Source: Rhodopila globiformis
GTDB lineage: Bacteria; Pseudomonadota; Alphaproteobacteria; Acetobacterales; Acetobacteraceae
DNA: 45,644 bases
Reading direction: 5' to 3'
Assembly: GCF_002937115.1 (NCBI RefSeq)
Contig: NZ_NHRY01000108.1
Coordinates: 1-45,644, forward strand
Below the pieces are notes generated by a model, which worked only from the letters and a program-made list of their open reading frames with translations, did not search any database and was not told the DNA's origin. The stretch's first letter is position 1. Each line of letters opens with the position of its first letter. Positions 18,692 to 28,900 of this stretch are shown piece by piece. A program made the translations under genes and the position numbers.

Positions 18692-20023
18692 ATGAGCGGG
18701 AAGCAACAATTGCGGCTGGGCGCTTTCATGCGGCCAGTCAGCATCCACACCGCCTGGTGGCGCTATCCCGGCGCTTGGCCGGATGCCAACTTCAACTTCC
18801 GCCACATCGCGCGGCTGGCGCAGACGCTGGAGCGCGGCAAGTTCGACGCCTTCTTCATGGCCGATCATTTGGCCGTGCTGAACATGCCGATGAACGCGCT
18901 GAAACGCAGTGCAACCACCACGTCCTTCGATCCGCTGACGCTGCTGCCGGCGCTGGCGGTGGTGACCGAGCGGCTCGGCCTGATCGCCACCGCCTCCACC
19001 ACCTTCGATGAGCCCTATCACGTCGCCCGCAGGTTCGCCTCGCTCGATCACATCAGCAACGGGCGTGCCGGTTGGAACCTGGTGACCACCTCCAATCCCG
19101 ATGCCGCCCGGAATTTTGGCCTGGAGGAGCATGTCGAACACGCGGCCCGCTATGCCAAGGCGCGCGAGTTCTATGACGTGGTGACCGGCCTCTGGGACAG
19201 CTGGGCCGACGATGCCTTCATTCGCGACGTCGAGAACGGGGTTTACTTCGACCCCGAGCGGATGCACGTGCTCAATCACAAAGGCCCGCATTTCTCCGTC
19301 CGCGGCCCGCTGAATGTCGCCCGGCCCGTCCAGGGTTGGCCTGTCATCGTCCAGGCCGGCGCGTCAGAAGCCGGCCGGCAAATTGCGGCCGAAACCGCCG
19401 AAATGGTTTTCGCCGCCGGCGGGCCGATTGCGGAGGCGAGACGTTTCTATGCCGATGTCAAAGGCCGCGCCGCCGCGCTCGGACGCAATCCGGATCACCT
19501 GAAAATATTGCCCGGCGCGCTGGTCGTCGTTGCCGGCACCGTCGCCGAGGCGCGGCGGAAACGCGATCTGCTGGACAGCCTCGTCCATCCCGACAGTGGC
19601 ATTGCGTCACTCTCCATCGCCTTGGGCTGCGACGCCTCGGCCTTCGACCTGGACGGACCGTTGCCCGACATCCCGGAAACCAACCAGAGCAAGAGCGGCC
19701 GGCAGCGGGTGATCGACCGCGCGCGGCGGGAAAACCTGACGGTACGCCAGCTCGCCCAGATCGCGGGCGGCTATGGCGGCCTGTCCTTTACCGGGACGCC
19801 TCAGACGATTGCCGACGAAATGGAGGAATGGCTGCTCACCGGCGCCTGCGACGGCTTCAACGTGATGTTCCCTTACGTCCCGGGCGGCCTGGACGACTTC
19901 GTCGACATGGTCGTCCCCGAGCTGCAGCGCCGCGGCCTGTTCCGCACTGAGTACGAGGGGCGGACGCTGCGGGAGAACCTCGGATTGCCAAGACCCGCCA
20001 ACCGGTTCTTTCCTGACCGCTGA
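18692..20023 (+). CDS. NtaA/SnaA/DszA-type LLM-class flavin-dependent monooxygenase
   Basis: A 443-residue class C flavin monooxygenase of the bacterial-luciferase fold that uses FMNH2 from a separate reductase. Family features include RYPGAWPDANFNFRH near the N-terminus, FFMADHLAVL, DHISNGRAGWNLVTTSNPDAARNFG, and WPVIVQAGASEAGRQIAAETAEMVF. Relatives oxidise nitrilotriacetate, EDTA, pristinamycin precursors or sulfones, so the substrate cannot be named. It is followed 81 bases later by a CaiB-type CoA-transferase on the same strand. No flavin reductase gene lies next to it. It belongs to the NtaA branch and shows no features of the F420-using branch seen at 41975. Confidence 0.92.
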   Translation: MSGKQQLRLGAFMRPVSIHTAWWRYPGAWPDANFNFRHIARLAQTLERGKFDAFFMADHLAVLNMPMNALKRSATTTSFDPLTLLPALAVVTERLGLIATASTTFDEPYHVARRFASLDHISNGRAGWNLVTTSNPDAARNFGLEEHVEHAARYAKAREFYDVVTGLWDSWADDAFIRDVENGVYFDPERMHVLNHKGPHFSVRGPLNVARPVQGWPVIVQAGASEAGRQIAAETAEMVFAAGGPIAEARRFYADVKGRAAALGRNPDHLKILPGALVVVAGTVAEARRKRDLLDSLVHPDSGIASLSIALGCDASAFDLDGPLPDIPETNQSKSGRQRVIDRARRENLTVRQLAQIAGGYGGLSFTGTPQTIADEMEEWLLTGACDGFNVMFPYVPGGLDDFVDMVVPELQRRGLFRTEYEGRTLRENLGLPRPANRFFPDR

Positions 20024-20104
20024 AGGCCAGGACGCGGAGGCAAATGACATGACTCATCCGTCACATACGGGCGGACCGGATACACATCGGCAGGTGTCTG
20101 CCTG

Positions 20105-21316
20105 ATGGCTGCCACGCCGCTTGCCGGTCTGCGTGTCCTGGAATTCAGCCACACGGTCATGGGACCGACGGCCGGCTTGATCCTCGCCGAACTCGGCGCC
20201 GACGTGATCAAGGTGGAACCGGCGCCGAGGGGCGACCATACCCGCGGCCTGGGCGGCTTCGCAGCGGGCTTCTTCGCCGCGTTCAGCCGCGACAAGCGCA
20301 GCCTGGCGGTGGACCTGAAGAAACCGGAAGGGCAGGCGGTTATCCACCGGCTGGTGCCAGGGGCGGATGTGGTGCTGGAGAACTACGGCCCGGGCACCAT
20401 GGAGCGCCTCGGTTGCGGCTACGAGCAACTGGCGCCGCTCAATCCACGGCTGGTCTACCTGGCGTTGAAAGGCTATCTCGCCGGCCCCTATGAATACCGG
20501 CCAGCTTTGGACGAGGTGGTCCAGTTCCAGACCGGCCTCGCCTACATGACCGGTCCCCCGGGTCAGCCGCTGCGCGCCGGCGCCTCGGTCATCGACATCC
20601 TGGGCGCGATCTTCGGCGTCGTTGCCGTCCAGGCCGCCTTGCGGGAGCGGGAGCAGACGGGCAAAGGCCAGCGTGTCGGCAGTGCCCTGTTCGAGAGCGC
20701 GGCCTTCCTCATGAGCACGCACATGGCCGGCATGGCGGCTACCGGCCTCGAGGCGCGGCCAATGCCGGCGCGTCGCGGTGCCTGGGCGATCTACGAGGTG
20801 TTCAGGACCGCGGACAACGGGCAGTTGTTCATCGGCGTCACCTCCGACCAGCAATGGGCCCGATTCGTCGAGGTGTTCTCACTCCAGGAACTGGGCTCGG
20901 ACCCGCGCCTGGCAACCAACCTGATGCGCCTGCAGGAACGTGCCTGGCTGATCCCGGCGCTGCAGGACGTCCTGGGCAGGTTATCCCAGAAGGATATCGA
21001 GGCAAGCTGCGAGCGGGCGAACGTATCCTGGGCCAGGGTCGGACAACCGGGCGACCTGTTCACCGATCCGCATCTGCTCGCAACCGGCGGGTTGCTGGAC
21101 GTCTTCATTTCCCGGACCGGCGGCACCGACGGCAGGAAAGTTGGCCTGCCGGCGCTGCCGATCGAGTTCGGGCCGAATCGCGACCGGCCGGGGATCAGCC
21201 GGCAGGCCCCTCGCCTCGGCGAGCATTCGCGCGATGTTCTGGCGGAAGCGGGATTTTCAGCTGATGAGATGGCCGGCCTCCTACGGAGCGGCGTGGTGGT
21301 GGACGGCTCGGCATAA
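20105..21316 (+). CDS. CaiB/BaiF family CoA-transferase (class III)
   Basis: Moves CoA between acyl-CoA and a free acid through a covalent aspartyl intermediate. It is 403 residues long. It has the family opening LAGLRVLEFSHTVMGPTAG, the ADVIKVEP strand, KRSLAVDLKKPEG, and the likely nucleophile Asp in PALDEVVQ (about residue 139), followed by TGLAYMTGPPG. It lies downstream of the NtaA-type monooxygenase and upstream of parA, and is not obviously co-transcribed with parA (83 bases apart). The substrate is unknown. Confidence 0.93.
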   Translation: MAATPLAGLRVLEFSHTVMGPTAGLILAELGADVIKVEPAPRGDHTRGLGGFAAGFFAAFSRDKRSLAVDLKKPEGQAVIHRLVPGADVVLENYGPGTMERLGCGYEQLAPLNPRLVYLALKGYLAGPYEYRPALDEVVQFQTGLAYMTGPPGQPLRAGASVIDILGAIFGVVAVQAALREREQTGKGQRVGSALFESAAFLMSTHMAGMAATGLEARPMPARRGAWAIYEVFRTADNGQLFIGVTSDQQWARFVEVFSLQELGSDPRLATNLMRLQERAWLIPALQDVLGRLSQKDIEASCERANVSWARVGQPGDLFTDPHLLATGGLLDVFISRTGGTDGRKVGLPALPIEFGPNRDRPGISRQAPRLGEHSRDVLAEAGFSADEMAGLLRSGVVVDGSA

Positions 21317-21399
21317 GGGTCGGTTTCTCCGCCGAACGTCCCGTTCCGTATCTCGGAAAAAGTCGCTATGACAGGCTTCTGCGACGCCGCGCACCCGCG

Positions 21400-22239
21400 G
21401 TGTCCCCGAATCTGATCCTGGGGGCCATTATCACAACACCACTCATTCTGGCCGTGGCGAACCAAAAAGGAGGCGTCGGCAAGACCACGACGGCCGTGAA
21501 CCTGGCCGCCGCGCTTGCCATCGCCGGCCTGCCCGTGTTGCTGATCGATATGGATCCGCAGGGGAATGCCTCGACCGGCCTCGGCGTCAGCCGCTCCGAC
21601 CGGTCTGGCGGGACCTACATGCTTCTGATGGATGGCGAGTCCGACAGCCAGGCGATTCGATCGACCTCGGTGCCCAACCTCTCGCTGATTACGTCCGACA
21701 TGGATCTGGCAGGCGCCGAGGTCGAGCTCGTGACCATGCAGCGCCGCGAGTTCCGGCTGAAGAACGCCTTGGCCAGCCAGGCGGCATTCCAGGCTTATCG
21801 GGTGATCGTGCTGGACTGCCCGCCCGGCCTGGGGCTGCTGACGTTGAATGCCCTCGTCGCCGCCACCGGCGTCATCGTGCCGCTGCAATGCGAGTTCTTT
21901 GCTCTGGAAGGCATCAGCAGCCTGATGCACACGATCGAAGCGGTGCGCCGCCGTTTCAACGCCCGCCTGCGCCTGTCCGGCATTCTTCTGACCATGTCGG
22001 ATCGCCGCAACAGCCTGTCCGGACTGGTCGAGCAGGACGCGCGGAACCACTTCGGCGACTGGGTGTTCGACGTCGTCATCCCTCGCAACATCCGCGTCTC
22101 CGAGGCGCCGAGTCATGGATTGCCGGTCATCGTCTATGACCCGAAGTCGCAAGGCGCGATGGCCTATAACGCTTTGGCAGAAGAAGTCGTGAAGAAAGAG
22201 AAAATCCTGATACCGCAGCAGGTCAGTGCCCATGAGTAA
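21400..22239 (+). CDS. parA: Chromosome-partitioning ATPase ParA (Soj)
   Basis: Walker-type ATPase that moves ParB-parS complexes over the nucleoid. The 279-residue protein has the deviant Walker A KGGVGKTT (23-30), LLIDMDPQGNASTGLG and DCPPGLGLLTLNA. The whole sequence follows the chromosomal alphaproteobacterial type (VPLQCEFFALEG, PRNIRVSEAPSHG). The start is probably the GTG at 21400. It ends inside the parB start. The usual upstream neighbour rsmG is missing; a CoA-transferase is there instead. Confidence 0.97.
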   Translation: MSPNLILGAIITTPLILAVANQKGGVGKTTTAVNLAAALAIAGLPVLLIDMDPQGNASTGLGVSRSDRSGGTYMLLMDGESDSQAIRSTSVPNLSLITSDMDLAGAEVELVTMQRREFRLKNALASQAAFQAYRVIVLDCPPGLGLLTLNALVAATGVIVPLQCEFFALEGISSLMHTIEAVRRRFNARLRLSGILLTMSDRRNSLSGLVEQDARNHFGDWVFDVVIPRNIRVSEAPSHGLPVIVYDPKSQGAMAYNALAEEVVKKEKILIPQQVSAHE

Positions 22240-23131
22240 CAAGAAGGCGCCGCCGAGGCTTGGACGCGGACTGGCCGCGCTGCTCGGCGATTCCCCGTTG
22301 CAGCCAAACGTGGAAACGGGCCTGGCGGTCAAGCCGATACCGATGGATCAGATCGACGCGAACCCGTTCCAGCCACGCATGGACTTCGATCCGACCGAAC
22401 TTGAGAACCTGGCACAGTCGATCCGGGTTCAGGGCGTGCTGCAGCCAATCCTCGTCCGGGCCCACCCGACCGAGGAGGACCGTTACCAGATCATTGCCGG
22501 CGAACGCCGGTTCCGCGCCACCATGCAGGCCGGTCTGGCGGAAATCCCGGCCATCCTGCGGGAGATGGACGACAGCGACGCGGCCGTGGTGGCGCTGGTC
22601 GAAAACCTGCAACGGCAGGACCTGAACGCCCTTGAAGAGGCCGAGGGCTACCAGCGGCTGATTGATGATTTCGGACTGACTCACGAAGCGCTCGGCTATG
22701 CGGTCAGCAAATCCCGAAGCCATGTCGGCAACACGATTCGCCTGCTGCGCCTGCCGGATAACATCAAGCGGGAGGTGCGGTCAGGCGTTCTGTCCTCGGG
22801 CCACGCCAGGGCCCTGATCAATGCGCCCAACCCGGAGGCTCTGGCCGAACAGGTCGCGAAGCGCAACCTGTCGGTTCGCCAGACCGAGGTCCTGGTCGCC
22901 AAGGCGGTCGCCGCCCGCGGCGCGCCGCGCCAGCCGAAGGCGGACCGCGTTGACGTGGCCGATATGGAGCGCCGGGTGAGCGAACAAATCGGCTGCCGGG
23001 TCAGCATCACCGCCAACCGCAAGGGCAGCGGCGAGATCAGCATCCGGTTCAGCGATCTATATCAGCTTGAGGATCTGATCGCCCGCCTGACCGGCGAGCA
23101 GGCGAAAGTCGAGCTTCCAGCCGAGAGCTAA
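22232..23131 (+). CDS. parB: Chromosome-partitioning protein ParB (Spo0J), CTPase/DNA-binding clamp
   Basis: Binds parS, loads as a CTP-dependent sliding clamp and recruits ParA. The 299-residue protein has the N-terminal ParA-interacting basic segment (RLGRGLAALLG, 9-19), the CTP-binding domain with GERRFRA (90-96), ENLQRQDLNALEEAEGYQRL, a helix-turn-helix (about 138-165, VSKSRSHVGNTIRLLRLP) and a C-terminal dimer domain. The ATG at 22232 overlaps the last bases of parA (ATGAGTAA), indicating coupled translation. I found no canonical parS palindrome in the window. Confidence 0.97.
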   Translation: MSNKKAPPRLGRGLAALLGDSPLQPNVETGLAVKPIPMDQIDANPFQPRMDFDPTELENLAQSIRVQGVLQPILVRAHPTEEDRYQIIAGERRFRATMQAGLAEIPAILREMDDSDAAVVALVENLQRQDLNALEEAEGYQRLIDDFGLTHEALGYAVSKSRSHVGNTIRLLRLPDNIKREVRSGVLSSGHARALINAPNPEALAEQVAKRNLSVRQTEVLVAKAVAARGAPRQPKADRVDVADMERRVSEQIGCRVSITANRKGSGEISIRFSDLYQLEDLIARLTGEQAKVELPAES

Positions 23132-23133
23132 CC

Positions 23134-23469
23134 CTACATCAGCTTGCCCTGCAGGAAACCCAGCGCCGGCAACGGACGCCAGGCGCGCGGCAGGTCGGTT
23201 CGTCGGATCGGCCTGACGGTATAGGACGGGGTCGGCTGCCGTGAGCTTGTCAGGAAGCTTGCATAGGCCTTGACCTGCTGTTCACGCCAGGCCTGGTCAG
23301 CGAGCGCTGCCAGCCGGCTGGAGAATACCTCCGCGACCCGGGAGGTTCGGCCAATTGACGCGACGACCGCCCAGAGCGTGTCGTCGCGATAACTGCTGAG
23401 GCTGACGGGTTCCACCATGACCTGAAGGCTGGCTTCCTCCGTCCGGGAAGGCAAGAGTCTTTCATCCAA
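23134..23469 (-). CDS. Hypothetical protein, 111 residues
   Basis: I do not recognise this protein. The frame ends 2 bases past the parB stop in convergent orientation and is largely helical in composition (VAEVFSSRLAALADQAWREQQ), with a basic, proline-rich tail (RRTDLPRAWRPLPALG). No signal peptide or membrane segment is visible. The longest reading uses a TTG start at 23469; an ATG at 23418 would give 94 residues. No gene is evident on the other strand here, which supports coding, but the evidence is thin. About 130 gene-free bases follow up to the next gene. Confidence 0.45.
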   Translation of the reverse strand: MDERLLPSRTEEASLQVMVEPVSLSSYRDDTLWAVVASIGRTSRVAEVFSSRLAALADQAWREQQVKAYASFLTSSRQPTPSYTVRPIRRTDLPRAWRPLPALGFLQGKLM

Positions 23470-23602
23470 AAGTCAGGCAGGATTCAGGGCACGTGACCAG
23501 AAAGCGTGCCTGGTCCCGTTCCTGATATACCCCACCACCGCTCTCGACGCGCAGGCCGGTGCCGGCTTAGCCTCGTCCCGAATAACCGAGGAAGCGGAAC
23601 CA

Positions 23603-24823
23603 ATGAGCGGAGAAAACTGCCTGGCTGGGCTCAGGATTCTGGATTTGTCCCAGTTTGAGGCTGGGCCATCCTGTACCGAAGCACTGGCCTGGATGGGCGC
23701 CGACGTCGTGAAGATCGAGAACCCGAAGGTCGGCGACCCGGGCCGGACGGCCGGCCGCACGGATGCGAACGATGCGCTCTATTTCCTGCAGTACAACGCC
23801 AATAAGCGGTCCCTGGCGGTGAACCTCAAGAATCCTCGGGGGCTCGAGCTGGTGAAGGCGCTTGCCGCCACCGCGGACGTGATGATCGAGAATTTCGCCC
23901 CGGGCGCGATTGAACGGCTCGGCCTGGGCTACGAGGTGATCCGGGCGATCAATCCGGCCATCATCTACTGCCAGGTGAAGGGGTTCGGCGCCGGCAGCCC
24001 GTACGAGAACAACCTGGCATTCGACATGATTGCCCAGGCCTGCGGCGGCCTCATGTCCATCACCGGCGAGGAAGACGGACCGCCCTGCAAGCCCGGCGCA
24101 ACCATCGGCGACACCGGCACCGGGATGCTGATGGCGATCTCCATCCTGGGCGCCTATGTCCGCCGCCTGCGCACCGGCCAGGGCGAGCATCTTCAGGTGG
24201 CGATGCAGGACGCCATCCTGCACTACATCCGTAACGCATTCGCCTACATGGACCGCACGGACGGCAAGGCGGCGCCACGTGCCGGTTCAAGAACCGTCGG
24301 TGGCGGCAACCCGCCCATCGGGGTGTATCCGTGCAAGGGCGGCGGACCCAATGACTACGTCTATATCTACACCAGCGCCGCCAATCCCGAGCACTGGAAC
24401 AGGTTGCTGAAGGTCATGGGGCGCGAGGACCTGATCGACGATCCGCGCTATGCGACCCCGGTTGCCCGCACCGAGCATCGGGCCGAGGTTGACCGGATCG
24501 TTTCCGAGTGGACCATCCGGCATGACAAGCACACGGCGATGCACCTCGTTGGCAGCGCCACGATTCCGGCCGGCGCGGTGCTGGACACGCGGGAGATCGC
24601 CGAGGATCCGACATTCCGGCAGCGCGGCATCCGCCAGACCATGAAACATCCTGCGGTCGGCGATTACGTCATGAGCGGATGGCCGGTTCGCTTCAGTGGG
24701 CAAGCCCCCGCGATCACCGCAGCCCCGCTGCTGGGCGAGCACGGCGAACAGGTGCTGTCGGAATGGCTGAGTTACGATGCAGCCAGAATTTCCGAACTGA
24801 AAGGCAACGGAGTTGTCGGCTGA
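23603..24823 (+). CDS. CaiB/BaiF family CoA-transferase (second copy)
   Basis: A 406-residue class III CoA-transferase, distinct from the one at 20105. It shows LAGLRILDLSQFEAGPSC, GADVVKIENP, KRSLAVNLKNPRG and the likely catalytic Asp in NLAFDMIAQACGGLMSITG. It is preceded by GAGGAAG eight bases before the ATG. Its TGA overlaps the ATG of the enoyl-CoA hydratase by one base (TGATG), so the two are almost certainly an operon that activates an acid as a CoA ester and then hydrates or isomerises it. The substrate is not identifiable from sequence. Confidence 0.94.
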   Translation: MSGENCLAGLRILDLSQFEAGPSCTEALAWMGADVVKIENPKVGDPGRTAGRTDANDALYFLQYNANKRSLAVNLKNPRGLELVKALAATADVMIENFAPGAIERLGLGYEVIRAINPAIIYCQVKGFGAGSPYENNLAFDMIAQACGGLMSITGEEDGPPCKPGATIGDTGTGMLMAISILGAYVRRLRTGQGEHLQVAMQDAILHYIRNAFAYMDRTDGKAAPRAGSRTVGGGNPPIGVYPCKGGGPNDYVYIYTSAANPEHWNRLLKVMGREDLIDDPRYATPVARTEHRAEVDRIVSEWTIRHDKHTAMHLVGSATIPAGAVLDTREIAEDPTFRQRGIRQTMKHPAVGDYVMSGWPVRFSGQAPAITAAPLLGEHGEQVLSEWLSYDAARISELKGNGVVG

Positions 24824-25599
24824 TGGCGCACCACTATTGCACCGTCCAGGATGAAGGCCGCCTCCGGATCGTCACGCTCAATCGTCCGGAGGTCCTCAAC
24901 GCGCTTCATGCCGACGCCAATGACGAACTGGCGGCGGTATGGGACGAATTCGCCGCCCGCGATGACCTGTGGGTCGGCATCGTCACCGGGGCCGGGGACA
25001 GGGCATTCTCCGCTGGCAACGACCTGAAGGTCCAGGCCAGCGGCAAGCGGCGGCCGAACGGGCCGTGCGGCTTCGCCGGCCTCTGCAGCCGCTTCGATCT
25101 CACCAAGCCGCTGATTGCCGCGGTGAACGGCGTGGCCATGGGCGGCGGCTTCGAAACGGCGCTTGCCTGCGACATCATCATCGCGGCCGAGAATGCCGTC
25201 TTCGCCCTGCCGGAGCCTCGCGTCGGCCTGATGGCCGGGGGCGGTGGTGTGCACCGGTTGCCGCGGTCCATCCCGATCAAGAAGGCGATGGGCATGATCC
25301 TGACTGGCCGCCGGGTTCCGGCGCGTGAAGGATTCGAACTGGGCTTCGTCACCGAGGTGGTACCTGAGGGGCAGGCTTTGGAAGCGGCAAGGCGCTGGGC
25401 GGCCATGATCCTGGAATGCTCACCCAAGGCGGTGCGCGCATCCAAGCAGGCATCCTGTCTCGGGCTGGATGAACCGACCCTCGAACAGGCGATGCGGACG
25501 GTCTATCCGGCGCAGAAAGAGAACCTCGAAAGCCAGGATTATATTGAGGGACCGAAGGCCTTCGCTGAAAAACGGAAACCAAACTGGCAGAACCGCTGA
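24823..25599 (+). CDS. Enoyl-CoA hydratase/isomerase (crotonase family)
   Basis: A 258-residue crotonase-fold enzyme. The oxyanion-hole segments AFSAGNDLK (61-69) and GVAMGGGFE (103-111) are visible. Both Glu residues used by crotonase, Glu111 and Glu131 (in LPEPRVGLMAGGGG), are kept, so true hydratase activity on a 2-enoyl-CoA is plausible. Translation is coupled to the upstream CoA-transferase. The tail (GPKAFAEKRKPNWQNR) is typical of the family. Confidence 0.93.
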   Translation: MAHHYCTVQDEGRLRIVTLNRPEVLNALHADANDELAAVWDEFAARDDLWVGIVTGAGDRAFSAGNDLKVQASGKRRPNGPCGFAGLCSRFDLTKPLIAAVNGVAMGGGFETALACDIIIAAENAVFALPEPRVGLMAGGGGVHRLPRSIPIKKAMGMILTGRRVPAREGFELGFVTEVVPEGQALEAARRWAAMILECSPKAVRASKQASCLGLDEPTLEQAMRTVYPAQKENLESQDYIEGPKAFAEKRKPNWQNR

Positions 25600-25640
25600 T
25601 ACCGGCCGTGTGCGGTTTGACTATTGGATGTCGGCGCCCC

Positions 25641-25792
25641 GGTGTGATGGTCCGGCTTGTCCGCATAGGCGCTGATTGAGTCGGGGGGGCGGCTAAGCTC
25701 GTTGCCCCTCCGTCATGGCCGGGCTTGTCCCGGCCATCCACCCCCCACCGTCGCAGCGCGGATGGCCGGGACACGCCCGGCCATGACGGAGG
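25641..25792. repeat. Dispersed repeat with a 32-bp inverted repeat
   Basis: This occupies most of the gene-free stretch 25600-25919. A block at 25641-25680 (CCGGCTTGTCCGCATAGGCG and flanks) matches 45459-45495. An inverted repeat follows: left arm 25707-25738, right arm 25761-25792, 32 bases each with one mismatch, around a 22-base loop. The arms are themselves palindromic around CCGGGCTTGTCCCGG. The type resembles the intergenic 'tcatggccggg' palindromes abundant in many alphaproteobacterial genomes. It separates the plus-strand hydratase from the minus-strand efflux pump, so it could also end both transcripts. The rest, 25793-25919, shows nothing I can name. Confidence 0.85.
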
Positions 25793-25919
25793 AGTAATGG
25801 CCGCCGTTATGTCAGCGCCTGTGCGGCTTGGATAGCCCGGACCAGTCATATTGTTATTTTATAGAAACAATAGCCTTCGCCGATTGGCTTTGCGTCCATC
25901 TCCGCCAGCCCGCCGCCGT

Positions 25920-28900
25920 TCAGGCGTGACCGCCCGAACGGCGGAACTGCTGCTTGACCTTCTCCCGCGTGGTCTGGAACACGACGTACAGCATCGGGAT
26001 CAGGAACACGCCGATCGAGCTTGCCACGATCATGCCTGCGAACACAGCGGTGCCGACGGCCCGGCGGCTCAGCATCGCGGCGCCATGCGCCCACACCAGC
26101 GGGATAAGCCCGAAGATGAACGCAATCGAGGTCATCAGCACGGCTCGGATCCTCATCCGGGCGCCCAGCGCGGCCGCGTAACGGATCGGCAGGCCGGCCT
26201 CCCGCTGCTCCTTGGCGAACTCCACGATCAGGATGCCGTTCTTGGCCGCCAGCGCGATCAGCACGACCATGCCGATCTGGGCATACAGATCCAGCGGCAG
26301 GCCGGAAACCTTGAGTCCGATAAAAGCGCCCAGAACGCCGACCGTCACCGAAAGCAGCACTGGGATCGGGATCATCCAGCTCTCGTACAGCGCCACCAGG
26401 AACAGGTAGGCGAACAGCACCGCCAGGGCGAGGATGTACGCGGTTTGCCCGGACGCTTCCCGTTCCTGATAGGCAGTGCCCGTCCATTCATAGGAATAGC
26501 CCGGTGGCAAGGTCGTGCGCGAAAGCTGGTCCATGGCCTTCAGCGCCTCGCCGGACGAAACCCCCGGCCTCGGCGTGCCGTTGATCGTTACGCTGCGGTA
26601 GTTGTTGTAGCGGCTGATGACCTGTGGGCCGAGCTGGATACGGACATTGGTGATCGCCCGCAGCGGCACCATCTCGCCCCGGTTGTTGCGAACGTAGATC
26701 TTATAGATCGCCGCCGGATCGCTGCGATCGAGCGCATTGCCCTGGATGTTCACCTGCCAGGTGCGGCCAAACAGGTTGAAGTCATTGACATAGTAGCCGC
26801 CCAGCGTCGTCTGCAAGGCATTGAAGACATTGGCAATCGACAGCCCCAGCGCCTGAGCCTTCTCACGATCGATGTCGAGCCAGATCGACGGGTTCGATGC
26901 GGTAAACGTCGAGAAGACGCGCGTCAGCCGCGGGTCCTGGTTTGCCGCCGCGACCATGCCCTGCATGACGCTCGCCATATCCTCCGGCGGGCGGCCTTCC
27001 AGGTTCTCCAGCTGGTATTCAAAGCCGCCACTGGTGGACAGGCCAATGATCGGCGGCAGGTTGAACGGGAAGACGACGGCTGAACGGATTTGCTGGGCCG
27101 CGCCGAAAATATGGCCCAGCACGGCACGGACGCCATCCGCCGGACCCTCGCGCTGGTCGAATGGCTTGAGACGCGTGACGATGAACGCCGCGTTCGGCTC
27201 GTTGCCGCCGTCGAGCAGGGAGAATCCGACAATGGACAGGACGGCCTCAACCTGCGGCATGGGGCGTATCAGGTTCTCGACCTGCTGGACGACTGCGCGT
27301 GTTCGTTCGACCGATGCGCCATCGGGAAGCTGAACCAGGGTGAACACGGCGCCCTGATCCTCCTCCGGCAGGAAGCCTGTTGGCGTGGTCCTTCCCAGCA
27401 GCATGATCCCGATGCCTGCGCCGGCAATGGCCACAACGGACAGCAGCGCAATGCGCAAAAGCCGATTGACGGCCGCGGAATATCCATCGCGGACCTTGTC
27501 GATACCGAACAGCATCCATCCGATGACACCACGCGGCCGGCGGGTGTGGCGCAGGAACAGGGCGCACAGGGCCGGTGACAAGGTCAACGCAATGATCGCG
27601 GATATCAGCATCGAGACACTGATGGTCACCGCGAACTGCCGGAACAGCGTTCCTGACAGACCCGGAATGAACGCTACCGGGACAAACACCGACAACAGCA
27701 CCAATGAGATCGCGATAACCGGCGCGGTGATCTGCGCCATCGCCTTTTTCGTCGCTTCGGCGGCAGACAACTCCGGTTCTTCCGCCATTACCCGTTCGAC
27801 GTTCTCGACCACCACGATGGCATCGTCCACGACGATGCCGATCCCAAGCACCATCGCGAGCAGGGAGATGGTATTGGCCGAGAATCCAAACGCCAGCAGG
27901 AACGCGAACGTGCCGATCAGACTGACCGGGATGGCCACCATCGGAATGATGGTCGCGCGGAAACTGCCGAGGAAGACAAAGACCACCGCGACGACGAGGA
28001 GGAAGGCAATCCCGATGGTCTTCTCGACCTCGCTGATGGTATCGGCGACGAATGAACTGCTGTCGTAGAAGACACGCGCCTTGATGCTGGGGGGAAACCG
28101 CGTCGAAAGCTCGTTCAGGGCAGCAGTGACCCGGGCCGACGTCGCGACCGCGTTTGCCCCGGGCGCCAGGTACAGACCAATCGAAACCGCCGGATTGCCG
28201 TTCAAACGGCTCATGGTATCGGAGTTGGCCGCGCCAAGTTCGACGCGCGCCACATCGCGGATGTGCAGCACGGATCCGTCGGGGTTCGCGCGGATGACGA
28301 TGTCGCCGAACTGCGCGGGCGTCACCAGGCGGCCCTGGGTCTGGAGGTTGAGCTGGAACTGCGTGGCGTTACTGGTTGGCCTTGCGCCGACACGACCGAC
28401 GGCCGCCTGAACGTTCTGCGACTGGATAACGGCAATGATGTCCGCCGGTGACAGGTTCAGCTCCACCAGCCGGTCCATATCGAACCAGATCCGCATCGAG
28501 TAATCGAGCCGGCCGAACAGGGTGCTGTCGCCGACACCTGGCACGCGCGCCAGCCGGTCGAGCACATTGATCGTCACATAGTTGCTGATGAACAGCGGAT
28601 CCTGCTTGCCGCCCTCGCTGTAGAATTGCAGGAATTCCAGGATTGCGGCCGAGCGCTTGCGCACCGTCAGGCCGTATCGCTGAACCTCCTGCGGCAGGCG
28701 GGCGAGGGCCTGCTGGACGCGGTTGTTGACGTTGACCGTGTCGATGTCCGGATTGGTGCCCAACTCGAAGCTGACGGTCAGCGTATAGCTGCCGTCGTTG
28801 CCGCTGTTGGACTTCATGTAGATCATCTTGTCCACGCCGACGACCGCAGCTTCCAGAGGCTGGGCAACGGTCTGTTCCACCACGGCCGCGGACGCGCCCT

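Noticed and set aside
18692-20023. Treating the NtaA-type monooxygenase as an F420-dependent enzyme linked to the F420 operon
   Set aside because: Its motifs place it in the FMN-dependent NtaA/SnaA/DszA branch, and it lies 22 kb from the F420 genes.
21300-23200. parS site near parA/parB
   Set aside because: I looked for the TGTTTCACGTGAAACA-type palindrome around the genes and at CACGTG cores elsewhere (for example 12362, 23490 and 36974). None has the flanking symmetry needed.
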